From assembly GCF_000372725.1 (NCBI RefSeq), contig NW_005194698.1:261893-325892 (forward strand): a stretch of 64,000 nt of DNA, read 5' to 3'. Below the pieces are notes generated by a model. It made no database searches, was not told the origin of the DNA, and saw only the letters and a program-made list of their open reading frames with translations. Position numbers and translations under genes: made by a program. The DNA is from Emiliania huxleyi CCMP1516 (taxonomy: Eukaryota > Haptophyta > Isochrysidales > Noelaerhabdaceae). Of the stretch, positions 12,857-23,052 are shown piece by piece (position 1 is the stretch's first letter; each line of letters starts with the position of its first letter).

Positions 12857-13675
12857 ATGGTGACCAGCGCAGACAAGGCCCTGTTCAGCTGCGCCATAGC
12901 GTCCGTGCTGGTTTCCTTTGCAATGATTATCACTGGGTTCGTGTTCCTGCTCGCTGCTGGCGCGTCTGAGTTGTTCTGCCGTCCAACATTTGACGGATCA
13001 TGGGTTGAGGGGGGAGGATGCGATCGCATCAACGCCACTGCTGCATCCGGGGGATTGATCATCGCAATCGCGGCCCTAACGCTAGCCGCGGGAATAGTGG
13101 AGGTCACATCTGGCTCGGGCGTGAGCTGTTGCCGCCCGTTCGCTAGGCTCACCCGGATTCGCTCACTTGTCGCTTCAATCTCAATCCGCGCGATGGCCTC
13201 CGGTTTTTGGATTTGGATCATCGTGATTGTCTTCAATCCCGGAACGATTCCCGAGTCCTCGCCGTTTCCTCAGCTCCCGCCGCCATCGCCATATCCTCCG
13301 CCTCCTCCTTTAACTAGTCCTCTGCCGGCGCAGCCGCCTTCGCCCCCTTGGCCGCCGACTTGGCCGTCCTGGCCGCCACACCCGCCATTTCCTCCGGGCG
13401 CGGCGCCGTCGCCATTTCCTCCGTTTAGTCCACCCGCCCCTCCGTCTCCGCCGCCGCCTCCCTCTCTCCCGCCAGAACCACCGTCGCCGCCTCGGCCGCC
13501 CTGGCCGCCACGTTCGCCGCCCGAAGCCTATAGCGTCGACGCTGGCCCAATCATTCTCCTCACGGTGCTCTTCCTACTGATCACTGTCGATCTCATCATC
13601 GACACGATCGTCCTCCGAAGCGTGTGTCGCCGTCCTGTGGAGCCTGCCAAGCCTCAACCAGCGAATGCGCAGTGA
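12857..13675 (+). CDS. Four-TM protein with a proline-rich loop
   Basis: A 272-aa protein from the ATG at 12857. Hydrophobic segments at about residues 9-34, 65-83 and 112-127 precede a loop of about 95 residues (131-225) built of PPSP/PPP/PWPP motifs, like hydroxyproline-rich wall and pherophorin-type proteins; a fourth segment (233-253, IILLTVLFLLITVDLIIDTIV) follows. Two cysteines and an N-glycosylation site (NAT) lie between TM1 and TM2. It may expose a proline-rich loop to the outside or to a vesicle lumen. No family assigned. A long T run (12730-12740) lies about 120 nt upstream. Confidence 0.6.
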   Translation: MVTSADKALFSCAIASVLVSFAMIITGFVFLLAAGASELFCRPTFDGSWVEGGGCDRINATAASGGLIIAIAALTLAAGIVEVTSGSGVSCCRPFARLTRIRSLVASISIRAMASGFWIWIIVIVFNPGTIPESSPFPQLPPPSPYPPPPPLTSPLPAQPPSPPWPPTWPSWPPHPPFPPGAAPSPFPPFSPPAPPSPPPPPSLPPEPPSPPRPPWPPRSPPEAYSVDAGPIILLTVLFLLITVDLIIDTIVLRSVCRRPVEPAKPQPANAQ

Positions 13676-14161
13676 CTCGTGCAGGTGCCCCCCCCCCCCC
13701 CCCCCCCGCGGTGCCGCAGGGTGGCAAGCTCGCAGCGAGCACCGAGCTATTCCATTGAGCACATATCGTATTGTTAGCGGGAGCTTCGGCTCGCTGTTTG
13801 CTCGTGATCGCAGATTTCAAAGGCGAAAAGAAAAGCCTCTGGGAGCATGTGCACAAGTAGAGACGCGGCTGTACAGCTGCTGGGACGCGCTTTGGGAGCA
13901 CTAGCTGCACAGAAAGATCTGCTCCGTTCGTTCCTTTTCCTTACCTTACCTTACATGCCCCCCCCCCCCCCCTCCACTCACCGCTGACAGCGTTGTGTTT
14001 CCTTGATCGGTGGTTGTCGCGCTCACCTGGCGCGCACGTCCGCGCTGTCGCCTGTGTAGGTGTCGGTAGTCACGCGCCACGTACCTCAGCCGCCTCTGGG
14101 CTCTCCGCCTCCACGAGCCGCGTCCCGTGGGAGGCGGGAGTGTCCGTCTAGCGCTCGCGTG
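13676..14161. other. Spacer with poly-C tracts and a CCTTA repeat
   Basis: It contains two long poly-C runs (about 13687 and 13958) and a short (CCTTA)n run at about 13937-13954 that recurs at about 52298. No coding region is seen. Confidence 0.6.
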
Positions 14162-14770
14162 TCACGTTTGCTTTCTCTTCGAGAGGGGCTGGTCCTCCTC
14201 GTCAGACGAGTCCGGGGGCGGCTTGTTAGGTTGTTGCTTGCTGCCCGTCGCCTTCTCCTTGCCGGCCGCCTTATTGACGGGGGGCGGCTTCTTCTCCTTG
14301 CTCGCCGCCGTCTTCGGCGGCGGCGGCTTCTTTTGAATCGCGGCGTCGGGGTCGAACGCCTCGTCCTGAGGGCAGAGGAAGGAGGGGAATGGGAGAAGGA
14401 GGGAGGGTGAGAGGAGTAGAGGGAGGGAGGGAGCGGGTAGGCCGGCTCTGGTGGCGGTCAGTGCGGCGGCGGCGAGGAGGCGGCGGTTTGCGGGGCAGAG
14501 GGCCTCGGCGGCGGTTACTGACGTCGCGGAGGGTGGGGAGGGCAGAGGCAGGGGAGAGGGAGGAGGGAGGGCCGCGGCGCCGCACGTCGCTCGAGTCCGG
14601 ATCCGTCAAAAACCGCAGCCGAACCGCGGGGACTTGAGCCGCAGAATGGCTAGAGGTGCTCGGCGGTGCGGCGTGCGGCGCGGCAGCGGGCTGCCGCGCG
14701 ACCAGTGCTGCGCGAGCCTTCTGTATCATGGCTGCGTGCTGGGCCTGCCGCGCGAGCAGTGCTGCGCGAG

Positions 14771-14827
<57 letters not shown>

Positions 14828-15728
14828 TCTGCTGCTGCAGCTGCTGCAGCTGTTGCTGTTGCATCTGCCGCAGCAAGCCGGAGCCGCTGCTGGAGCCACT
14901 GCTGGCGGCGGCGTTGCTTGGCCCTGCGTGGCGCTGCCGCTTGGGGGCTGGGCCGGCGGCCTCCGAGGCGTCCTGTCCGACGGCCGCCGCCACCTCGGCC
15001 CCCATCTCCATCTCGACCTCGATCACGTACGCCGGGTACATCTGGCGCGACTCGTACACCACGTGCACGATGGAGGCGTCGCATCCGTTGTCGCCGCCAC
15101 CGCTCTGGAAGGGGCGGTGCGGCCCGCCGCGCACGCTGTCGTAGAGGACGCGGGGCGGGCCCTCGAGGCGCACGCCGGGCATCCGCATTTCGCGAGTCTC
15201 GGCGCTGATGCGCTGTCCCATCTGTTGCTGCGAGCCGAGGGCGGCCCGCACAACGAGCAGCTGTACGCGGCGGCCGTCCGTGCCAGAGATGCGGTGCGCG
15301 TAGCGGCCGCCGATCGGGTAGGACGGGTCCTCCGCCAGGTAGATGCCGTGGCCATAGAAGCCGCCGCCTTTCGAGAAGCGCGGGTCGAGGCCTTGCGGAT
15401 GCGCGAGCACGTCCGACGCTGGCCGCTCGGCGGTGCCGTGGAAGAGGAGCATCTCGTTGACGTCGCCGCCGGCACTGTGGATGAGCTCGGCGTCGCGGAA
15501 GTGGGAGTAGGCGCTCCACAGCTTTTTGTTTTGCACGCGCGACACCGTCTTGAGCTCGGCGCTCGAGCAGCTCCGCGCGAGGAGCGTCTTGATGAGGAGC
15601 GACTCGTTGGACATGGGCGAAAGCGGGACGAGCTTGGACTCGGTGGGGCCTCCGTCGCCACCGTCAGGCCCCCACTCGGTGGGGAACGTCATATGGGTTG
15701 CGGCCGGGGGCGGAGGCGAAGTCGCCAT
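14162..15728 (-). CDS. PARP-type ADP-ribosyltransferase with polyglutamine tract
   Basis: Two exons (15728-14586, 14365-14162) give 448 aa in frame. Residues 65-245 form a PARP catalytic domain: the NAD-binding histidine is H97 in LLFHGT, followed by GGGFYGHGIYLAEDPSYPIGGRY and the last core strand YESRQMYPAYVIEVE. The third triad position is isoleucine or valine rather than a clear glutamate, which suggests mono-ADP-ribosylation, as in PARP14/TIPARP-like enzymes. A KRQR basic patch and a serine-rich linker lead to a glutamine tract of about 40 residues and an alanine/glutamine helix. The second exon is lysine/proline-rich and ends in an acidic SSDEED patch. No DNA-binding or WWE domain precedes the catalytic domain. 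The intron is read as GT-AG (14585-14366). Confidence 0.8.
14772..14868. repeat. CTG/CAG triplet repeat coding polyglutamine
   Basis: The + strand reads (CTG)n with a few CTT and CAG interruptions; on the coding minus strand it is a CAG run. It lies inside the first exon of the PARP-like gene. Confidence 0.9.
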
Positions 15729-15739
15729 ATATTTTGAAG

Positions 15740-16160
15740 TTCGTGATGGCCAGTAACGTCAGAGAAAAAAGAAACCCGGGCGGTGGGAAAAAGAAACGGA
15801 AAGGGGCGCACACAAAACCGTGCGAAGCCCTCACAAACCCAAACGCAGAGCACCGGGACGCGGTCGGGCGATCTGAGGCCCAAGTAGGTGAATGCATTGC
15901 CCATCCAGGGCTATCACCTGGACCTGTCAACAGCGCCTGCGGCGCCGTGCTCAGGAGTTGGTTTTCACTCACTCGAAATGTGGACGTAAAAGGGTTAAGG
16001 TGTTGCTGCGCAAAAGGGGTCGGACACAGGGCGCAGCTCATGCTAAGAGCTAGAAGGGGAGCTAGAGAGAACGACTACCCTGTCCCGTTATTGCGTACAC
16101 CAACACCACAAAAGCTCTCTCTCTCCTGTCTCACTCAGGGGGGTGCCACAACTACCCCGA
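15740..16160. other. Spacer upstream of the PARP-like gene
   Basis: On the minus strand, T-rich stretches (GTTTCTTTTTCCC and GTTTCTTTTTTCTC) lie 35-80 nt before the ATG at 15728 and may mark the promoter or leader. No gene is recognised in the rest. Confidence 0.5.
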
Positions 16161-16320
16161 GTGACTAGCTGCCACGTTGCCGACCGAGAGCGGATCTCCT
16201 CCTGCTCCGCAAGGAGGGTGGCCAAGGCTAAAGTCTTGCCGGAGCCGCCGGGCGCGTTGACGACTTGGAGAAGGTCGCCCTTGTACTTGTACTTGTAGAG
16301 ATGCTCGAGGGGGGGTGCTT
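16160..16320 (-). pseudogene. P-loop helicase fragment
   Basis: One minus-strand frame reads HLYKYKYKGDLLQVVNAPG then GSGKTLALATLLAEQEEI, a Walker A motif in the context of Pif1/Helitron-type or UvrD-type helicases. It is open for about 70 codons and then hits a stop; no further helicase motif is found on either side. It is a scrap of a mobile element or a dead gene. Confidence 0.5.
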
Positions 16321-16877
16321 TGTGGGGCGGTGCGCAGCCAGGCCAGCAGTGAGGGGAGGCGCACCCTCACTCTCCTCGGTTGCAGAGCTCGTCGGAGGCT
16401 GCGGCACGACGGGAGGGTCGCGACAGCAGTCCTCGGGCGAGCCGACGCGCATGTCCAACCAGCGCTGGGACTCGTTGTGACGGCAGACGCCGGCTGCCTC
16501 TCCAACCGCTTCTGCAGCGTCCTTCTTTGCCCGGTGCATGGGCTCGATCCGATTCCGCAGCGTGTCGTCCCCAGCGGCGGTGCTGCGCGGGAGGCGGCCG
16601 CGGGCACGCTGGGCTCGATCAGCGGCTTTCCCTCAGTTGAGGATTCATTGCCACTGTACAAGGTGCTGTGCAGCACTTGAGGGCTACCTGAGTACTGGCT
16701 ACTGCCATGGTTGCTACATCAACAGGGGTGCAACTGAGCCGCAACTTGGGCTAGAACTTTTGAGAGGCTGCAACTGAGGGATAAAAGTACTGCCAGCCAC
16801 GTATTGCTGCTGCAACCCTGATTTTCTAACTCTGCGACTTCAATGGGTCTACGTCTCTGCTGTGTCAGGATTCAGAG

Positions 16878-17230
16878 GTGTCGAGGTGGTGTCGAGCCAA
16901 GTGTCGAGCGGTGTCGAGCGGTGTCGAGCGGTGTCGAGGGGTGTCGAGGTGTCGAGTTTGGCACCTTGACACCGGCGAGCATGGCGCGTGATGATGAGGA
17001 GATGCCACCCAGGCCAGCCAGGGCAGGGGCGGAGGGCGAGGGCGGAGGGCGGGATGGGCGCCAAGCGGGAGGGAGCGGACGGAGTGGAATGCACAGGTGG
17101 GGGATGGCGAAGGCGGAGGGCGGGAAGGGGGGAGGGCGGCGGGAGGGCGGAGGTCGACATGGGCGGGCGGTGGGTGGTTCGGGAGGGCGGGGGGGAGGGC
17201 GGGGGGGAGGGCGAGGGGTGGGGTAGGGGG
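16878..17230. repeat. GTGTCGAGCG tandem array and GGGCGGAGG-rich DNA
   Basis: About 16880-16960 consists of repeats of a 10-mer GTGTCGAGCG/GTGTCGAGGG. A purine-rich region of GGGCGGAGG motifs follows, and the 37-bp piece found again at 39696 lies between them. The long frames across it on both strands look like repeat products. Confidence 0.65.
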
Positions 17231-17344
17231 GCGATAGTGGAGAGGCTGCGCGCGTCTCGAATTCTTCTCTTTGTCCCGTGCCTGCGGCCAGTTTTTCTTT
17301 TTTCTGAATCTCTCGCTTGTACTCTCCGCCGGGACTCCTCAACT

Positions 17345-18747
17345 ATGGCGGCCAGTCTCGACGAGTCCAGAGGCGGCCTTGTCGCCGAGCAGGTAAAGAG
17401 CCGCGCCCTGCTCCAGCGCGTGGTGGCACTCTCCAAGGAGCGCAATGAGGCTGCGCTCCACCTGGACGCGCTCTCGCGAGTCCTCGCCGGCGAGCCGTGC
17501 AACGGCGCTGGCGCCCCGTCTGCGGGCGTGGGAATGAATGGCGTCGGCTGCCTTTCCGAGCGCCTGGCAGCCTTGCTAACCGTGGCGGAGCGCATGGCGG
17601 CGGCGGCGTCCAGCGCGTCAGCGGCGTCGGCACGGTGTGCGGACGGCGGAAGCGCGGACCAGGCTGCGCTCCTTTCCTTGGCAGGGTGCACGCGCCTCCG
17701 GATCACACCCTTCGCGCCTCCTCTGCCGCAGGGCGGTGGCACCGAGCATCCCGGGGCGGGCGCGGCGGCCATGGCCGAGGCGGCGGAGCTTAGGTGCGTT
17801 GCCGCTTCCCTCTCCCCGCTCCCTTTGCCCGCCCCGCCCCGCCTCTGCACACTGTGGTCAACCGCCTCTGCACACTGTGGTCAACCGCCTCTGCACACTG
17901 TGGTCAACCGCCTCTGCACACTGTGGTCAACCGCCTCTGCACACTGTGGTCAACCGCCTCTGCACACTGTGGTCAACCGCCTCTGCACACTGTGGTCAAC
18001 CGCCTCTGCACACTGTGGTCAACCGCCTCTGCACACTGTGGTCAACCGCCTCTGCACACTGTGGTCAACCGCCTCTGCACACTGTGGTCAACCGCCTCTG
18101 CACACTGTGGTCAACCGCCTCTGCACACTGTGGTCAACTGCCTCTGCACACTGTGGTCAACCGCCTCTGCACACTGTGGTCAACCGCCTCTGCACACTGT
18201 GGTCAACCGCCTCTGCACACTGTGGTCAACCGCCGACCTCCGGTGCCGCCTCCGCCGGTGGTAGGCACGAGGTCGAGGCGGCCAGAGCGGAGGCGGAGGA
18301 GGCGAGGGCGGAGGCCGAGGCCACCCGCGCGAGAGGTTGGTGGGAGCCTTCTCGGAGCCTTCCCGGAAATGTCTCGGAGCCTTCTGCATAGGCCAACCGC
18401 GTGGAGGCGCAGGCGGCGATGGCGGAGGTGGAGGCGGCGAAGGCGGAGGCGGCGGAGGCGAGGGCGGTGGCTGCGAGCGGTGCGGCGGCGGCGGCGGCGG
18501 CGGCGGCGGAGGCGGCGGCGGCGGCGGCGGAGGCTGCGGCGGCGGCGGAGCCTGCTGGCGCTGCAGCGTCGACAGGCGGTCGGTCGGCAGAGGTGGAGGC
18601 AGAGGTGGAGGCGTTGCGTGCGAAGGTGGAGGCTGCGGCCGAGGCGGCGGCGGCGCGGGAGGCGCAGTTCGGGGCGGAGCAGGACGAGATGCTCGGCCAG
18701 GTGGGCGAGGCGGAGGCGGCCAAAGACGAGGCGATCGCACGCGCCGA

Positions 18748-18778
<31 letters not shown>

Positions 18779-19547
18779 GGCGAGGCGGCGGCGGCTCGCG
18801 AGGCGAGGGAGGCTGCGGCGGCGGCGCACAAGGCTCGGTTCGAGGCGGGGCAGGCGCTCGCTGCGGAGAAGAAGGCGCGTCGCGGTGGCGGAGAAGTGCG
18901 CGCGCGAGGCGGGCGGCTCGGTAGTGATTGACTCCTCACTCACTCAAAGGCGCGTCGCGAGGCGGAGAGGCGCGCGAGAGACGCGGAGGCCGCTCTGTCC
19001 GCGCAGGCTGCGGAGGCTGCCGCGGAGCGTGCTGCCGCCGCGGCCGCCCTCGAGCGCGCGCGCGCCGAAGCGATTGCGGCGGCGCAGCAGGCGGATAGTG
19101 CGCAGCAGGCGCGACTCCGGCGGAGAGTGTGCTCGTACTAGAGAGTACGAGCAGGCGGGAGTGTGATGGGATGAGTCGGTGTGGTAGGGCGCGGCGCAGG
19201 AGGCGGCACGCAGCGCGCGGGATCCGCCGCCCGTTTCCGGCGGAGGCGGGGGCGGCGGAGGAGGCGGAGGCGGGGGAGGAGGAGGCGGAGGCGGGGGAGG
19301 AGGAGGCGGAGGCGGGGGAGGAGGAAGGGGCAGCGGCGGAGACATCGGCGGCGGAGGAGGCGAAGGCGCGGCGCGTGCGGTGGAGGCTCTCTTCACCGCA
19401 GCCGCAACACCGCCGCCGCCGCCGCCGCCTCCTCCTCCTCCTCCTCCTCCTCTTGCGCCGCCGGCGGCGTCCTCGCCCGAGACTGGCGCAGGCGGCACCG
19501 GCCGTACGCGGGAGGAGGAGCAGCCGAGAGCCAACGGCGCTGAGGTA

Positions 19548-19579
<32 letters not shown>

Positions 19580-21152
19580 AGGAGGAGGAGGAGGAGGCGG
19601 AGGCGGAGGAGGAGGAGGCGGCGGGCTCGCCGCCGACAGCGCGCTCGCCCTGGCGACAGCGGCGGCGGAGCCAGAGTCGGTGTCGATGCTGTCGTCGATG
19701 GGTTTCAGCGAGGAGCAGGCGGTGGCGGCGCTTGCTGCGGCTGGCGGCTCCCTCGAGGCACTCCCGTAGACACGTCGCAGACACGTCCTAGACACGTCGT
19801 GGATACATCGTGGACACGTCGTGGACACGTCACGTCCGCGACACGTCCGCGACACGCCCGCGACACGCCCGCGACACGTCCGCGACACGTCGCGGAGCTT
19901 GTCGCCGCGGACCTAGCCCCGCGACCAGCTCCTCCCCTCCTCGAGAGGCCCACCCGCCGATGACGTCGGCCTGCTGGAGTGACCCGACTGGCCGCCGGAG
20001 CTGCCAGGCGCGACTCTCCTCCTTCTCATCCTTCAGGCGGCCGCCGACTGGCTCATGTCGCACTCAGACTCGAGCCTCGATGCGGCGGTCGCGGCAGCGC
20101 TGCGAGACTTTGCCGCCGCCCGTAGCGCCCCTCCTCCGCCGCCGCCGCCGCCTCCGCCGCCTCCGCCGCCGCGCGCGAACCCGCCTCCGCCCCCCGTGCG
20201 CGGACTTCCTTCCCCGGCGCCCGGAGTCAACGCCGCCGCTGTCGAATCGCTGCGCCGGTTCGGAGGGCCGGCGCCTCCAGCTACGGGGAGATGTGGGGAG
20301 ATACGGGGAGATGTCCCGCCTCTAGGTTCGGAGGGCCCGCGCCTGCGCGCAAGCCAGCGGGAGGCTTGTCCGGTCTCCTCGGCGGCGCGACAACGAGGCG
20401 ACTCTCCGACCCCAATGCGCCGGACTGCTATAGGCCTCTTCGGCCTCTTCGGCGGCGCGGCGGCGCCGGCGGCCAAGGGGCCAGTGCAGGTGGACACTTC
20501 TCTGACACTTGCTGAGACACGTGAGACACTTCCTCGACACTTCCTCGACCCTTCCTCGACCCTTCCGGGACCTCTCCCGCAGGTGGACACGTCTCTGCCT
20601 CGCCACCTCGAGGCGCAGGGCGCCGAGGTGCACCCACAGCTCGGGGGGTGAGGGAGAGCTCCTCGACGGCCCTTCCCGGACCGGTCCTGGAGCCTTCCCC
20701 CGCAGGTGCACCAGCTGGGCGCGAGGGTGAGGGAGCTCTTCGCAGGAGGGCAGTTTGGGGACGCACTCGGCGTGGCGGAGCGGAGGCTCGACTTGTGCCG
20801 CCGCACGTACGGCTCGGAGCACGCGATGTACGCGACTTGCCTCAACGACGTGGCCACCTTCGAGCAGGTCTTCGCGCGGTACGACCGCGCCGAGGCGTTC
20901 CCCGAGACGGAAGCGATGCGTAGCCGTCGTCGTCTCGCCACTCGGGAGCTGCTGGCTGTCTAGGCGCTCTTCGAGGAGGCGAGCAAGATCCAGAAGAAGC
21001 TGCTCGGGCAAGGCCACCCTCACACGATTGCGACGCTGCAGAACCTGGCGGCGCTCTACACCGCCAAGGGCGACGCGCCAAAGGCGGAGGCGATGCAGCT
21101 GCTCGTGCAGGCGCTGCAGCTGTCGTCGAGCGGCGGGGGCGACGGGCCGTGA
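17345..21152 (+). CDS. Coiled-coil protein with UBA domain and TPR-type C-terminus
   Basis: Multi-exon gene from ATG 17345 to stop 21152. Supported exons: 17345-17793, 18265-18328, 18392-18874, from 18950, one ending at 19757, then 20037-20257, 20326-20363, 20434-20489, 20583-20627, 20706-20894 and 20964-21152; the last seven close in frame. The exon or exons between about 19100 and 19400 are uncertain. The N-terminal half is a helical, alanine/glutamate-rich coiled coil. A UBA domain is assembled across a splice: MLSSMGFSEEQAVAALAAA + GGSLEAAADWLMSH. The C-terminus has two helical repeats of the kinesin-light-chain TPR type (GQFGDALGVAERRLDL and QKKLLGQGHPHTIATLQNLA). UBA implies ubiquitin binding and TPR protein binding, so an adaptor role is inferred. 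Most introns start with a copy of the next exon, several with GC donors (18875, 19758, 20364, 20895). Confidence 0.65.
17841..18234. repeat. 23-bp minisatellite, about 17 copies
   Basis: The unit CCTCTGCACACTGTGGTCAACCG is repeated with hardly any variation inside the first intron of the UBA/TPR gene. Near-identity of all units suggests recent amplification. Confidence 0.95.
19758..20036 (+). repeat. Intron with GACACGTC repeats
   Basis: The GC-AG intron that splits the UBA domain holds about a dozen copies of GACACGTC(C/G) motifs between 19768 and 19893. It starts GCACTCCC while the next exon starts GCGGCCGCC. Confidence 0.6.
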
Positions 21153-21299
21153 GCGCCTCTTGGACGGTGGTGGCCGGGGAAAGAGGCTGGTGTGGGAGCA
21201 GGGCCACAGTGCCACATACACCCCGCGGGGCGCTGGCTCGTTGTGTGAGTTGCGTGAGAGCGAGCGTGTGTCACTGTGTGACGGACACTGATTTAGATT

Positions 21300-22572
21300 A
21301 TGACCCCGCAGTGTGTGTCTGTGTGTGCGCGCACGCATTTCTCCCGCGGAATCGGGGTCTTCTTAACGAATTTTGTAGGGAGTTCGGCGCACACCCCTTG
21401 CCACTCCGCCCCCTCTAAAACATGTGCGACATGCTCGTGTCGTACAAGCCCAAGCCTTTATTCAGTTGTCTGGTACGCTGCGGACCGAGGCGACGACCCG
21501 GACCCCGACACAGACGAGGGGGGGGGTGGAGGCGGGGGAGGCGAGCTGTCGGGAGGGGCTGGCTCAGAGCCCCAAGGCCCGGAGGCCGGGGATCACGAAG
21601 GGGAGGCGAGCTCGCAGGATTTCCTGATCGAAGGGCCTGACTCGCAGGAGAGCTTCTCGAGCATGGACGTGGACGGGGTGGAGGAGGCAAGCTCGCAGGA
21701 CACCCTGTCTGGGCAGCCCGACTCGCAAGGCAGCTTCTCGAGTATGGACCTGGACGAGGAGGGCGAGGCGGAGAGCGGCCCTGCGCCTGACGAGGCGGGC
21801 GAGACGAAGGAGGGCGACGGACAAAGTCGCGGCGCAGGGGGTCCGGAAAGCGGCGGGGCTGGAGGGGGCGGCCCCTCCCCGAACCTCGCCCTCGGGCGTG
21901 TTAGGTCGTCGGCCAGGGAGGCAGGACTCCTGCAGGGCACCTTCGGGTGGATCTCAGTAGAGCCGGCAGGCACCCCGAGCTCGCGACGCCCTTCACGACT
22001 GGAAGGGCCAGGGAGCGCACGTGCTTTGATCGCAGGGGGCACCATGGAGGGTGCACCTGCGCCACGGAGGCACTCCGGGCGGCGTATGGGTATGCAATGT
22101 GGGGGGAGGGCCGGGGAGATGCTGCCTCGGCGCGCGCTGCCGCGACGCGGCACGGAGTCGACCGGGCCACGCCGGCGAGGGAGATGCGCTCCAGCGAGGG
22201 TCGCGTCCTTGAGACCGCCGACGCGTTCCTGGACGACAAGGCCGATCGACTCTGGAGGACGCGGTCGGCAGCACTTCGCGAACTGGCACAGAAGGTTCGA
22301 GACGGCACGGATCTTGTGCTCTTATGCGCGGGTAGGATTGAGTCCTGTCACGGCGATCTGCTGAGGAAGGGGATCCTAGCCGAAGCGGCGCAACTCGAGG
22401 CCACCAGCAAGAGGAAGCCGCGCTCCGACAAGGGCAAGCCGAGGGGTCCTCGGGGGCCCAGGGCCGATTCGGTGGAGACGGCGGCCCGCATGGGGGTGCT
22501 GTCGACCTTCTACCTCCGGCACGCTTATGGACGGGACAGCCCGGGGCTGCATGAAGAGGACGGGGTGCTCTC
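21300..22572 (+). CDS. Unknown protein(s), frame break, cut by the assembly gap
   Basis: Up to about 21950 one frame has two tandem copies of an acidic 27-residue unit (EASSQDFLIEGPDSQESFS and EASSQDTLSGQPDSQGSFS, each followed by SMD). From about 22080 a different frame looks coding: LETADAFLDDKADRLWRTR and VLLCAGRIESCHGDLLRKG, then a lysine-rich RKPRSDKGKPRGP segment running to the gap. The switch implies an intron near 21950-22080 or a broken gene. No family recognised. The mixture of acidic repeats and a basic region would fit a gag-like or hypothetical protein; this is a guess. Confidence 0.35.
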
Positions 22573-22672
22573 NNNNNNNNNNNNNNNNNNNNNNNNNNNN
22601 NNNNNNNNNNNNNNNNNNNNNNNNNNNNNNNNNNNNNNNNNNNNNNNNNNNNNNNNNNNNNNNNNNNNNNNN
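22573..22672. other. Assembly gap (100 N)
   Basis: Exactly 100 N, the usual placeholder for a gap of unknown size. GGGAGG-rich DNA follows it, which probably caused the break. Confidence 1.
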
Positions 22673-22996
22673 GGAGGAGGCGCCCGGGCTCGGGGCGCGG
22701 GACGGGGAGGGGGGGGGCGGAGAGGGGGGGGGCGTGGGCGAGGAAAGGGGGGGCGTCGCGGGGGAGCGGGGGAGGAAGAGGGGGAGGGACCCGATTGAGG
22801 AGGAGGCGGTGGGGGTGGAGGGTGGGGAGGCGGGAGGCGTGTTTGGGGAGATGGGGGATCGGGAGGGGCGTGTGGAGGAGGGCGGCTCATCGAGAGAAGG
22901 GGGGAGGGGGGGCGAGAGACGACGCCGGCGGGGCAAGCAGAGGCCGCGCAACCAGAGGGGAAATGGGGGGTGCGGATGGGGCGGTCGGGGGACGCA

Positions 22997-23049
22997 GAAG
23001 GCGATCGCCTCGCGTAATTCTTTTGGGCAGCGTCCGAAGGCGATCGCCG
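22997..23049 (+). promoter_or_regulatory. Paired GCGATCGC palindromes before a start codon
   Basis: GAAGGCGATCGCC occurs at about 22997 and about 23036, spaced 39 bp, with TAATTCTTTTGGG between them; the pair ends 4 nt before the ATG at 23053. Two copies of a palindromic octamer around a T-rich motif suggest a regulatory site, but function is inferred. Confidence 0.35.
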
Positions 23050-23052
23050 AGC

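Noticed and set aside
17637..19166. 509-codon frame with SAHCGQPPLHTVVNRLCTLW repeats
   Set aside because: Product of the 23-bp minisatellite followed by an arginine-only shadow of GC-rich coding DNA.
18944..19888. Minus-strand polyproline frames opposite the UBA/TPR gene
   Set aside because: Complement of GGC/GGA triplet runs; the + strand has the UBA domain and in-frame exons.
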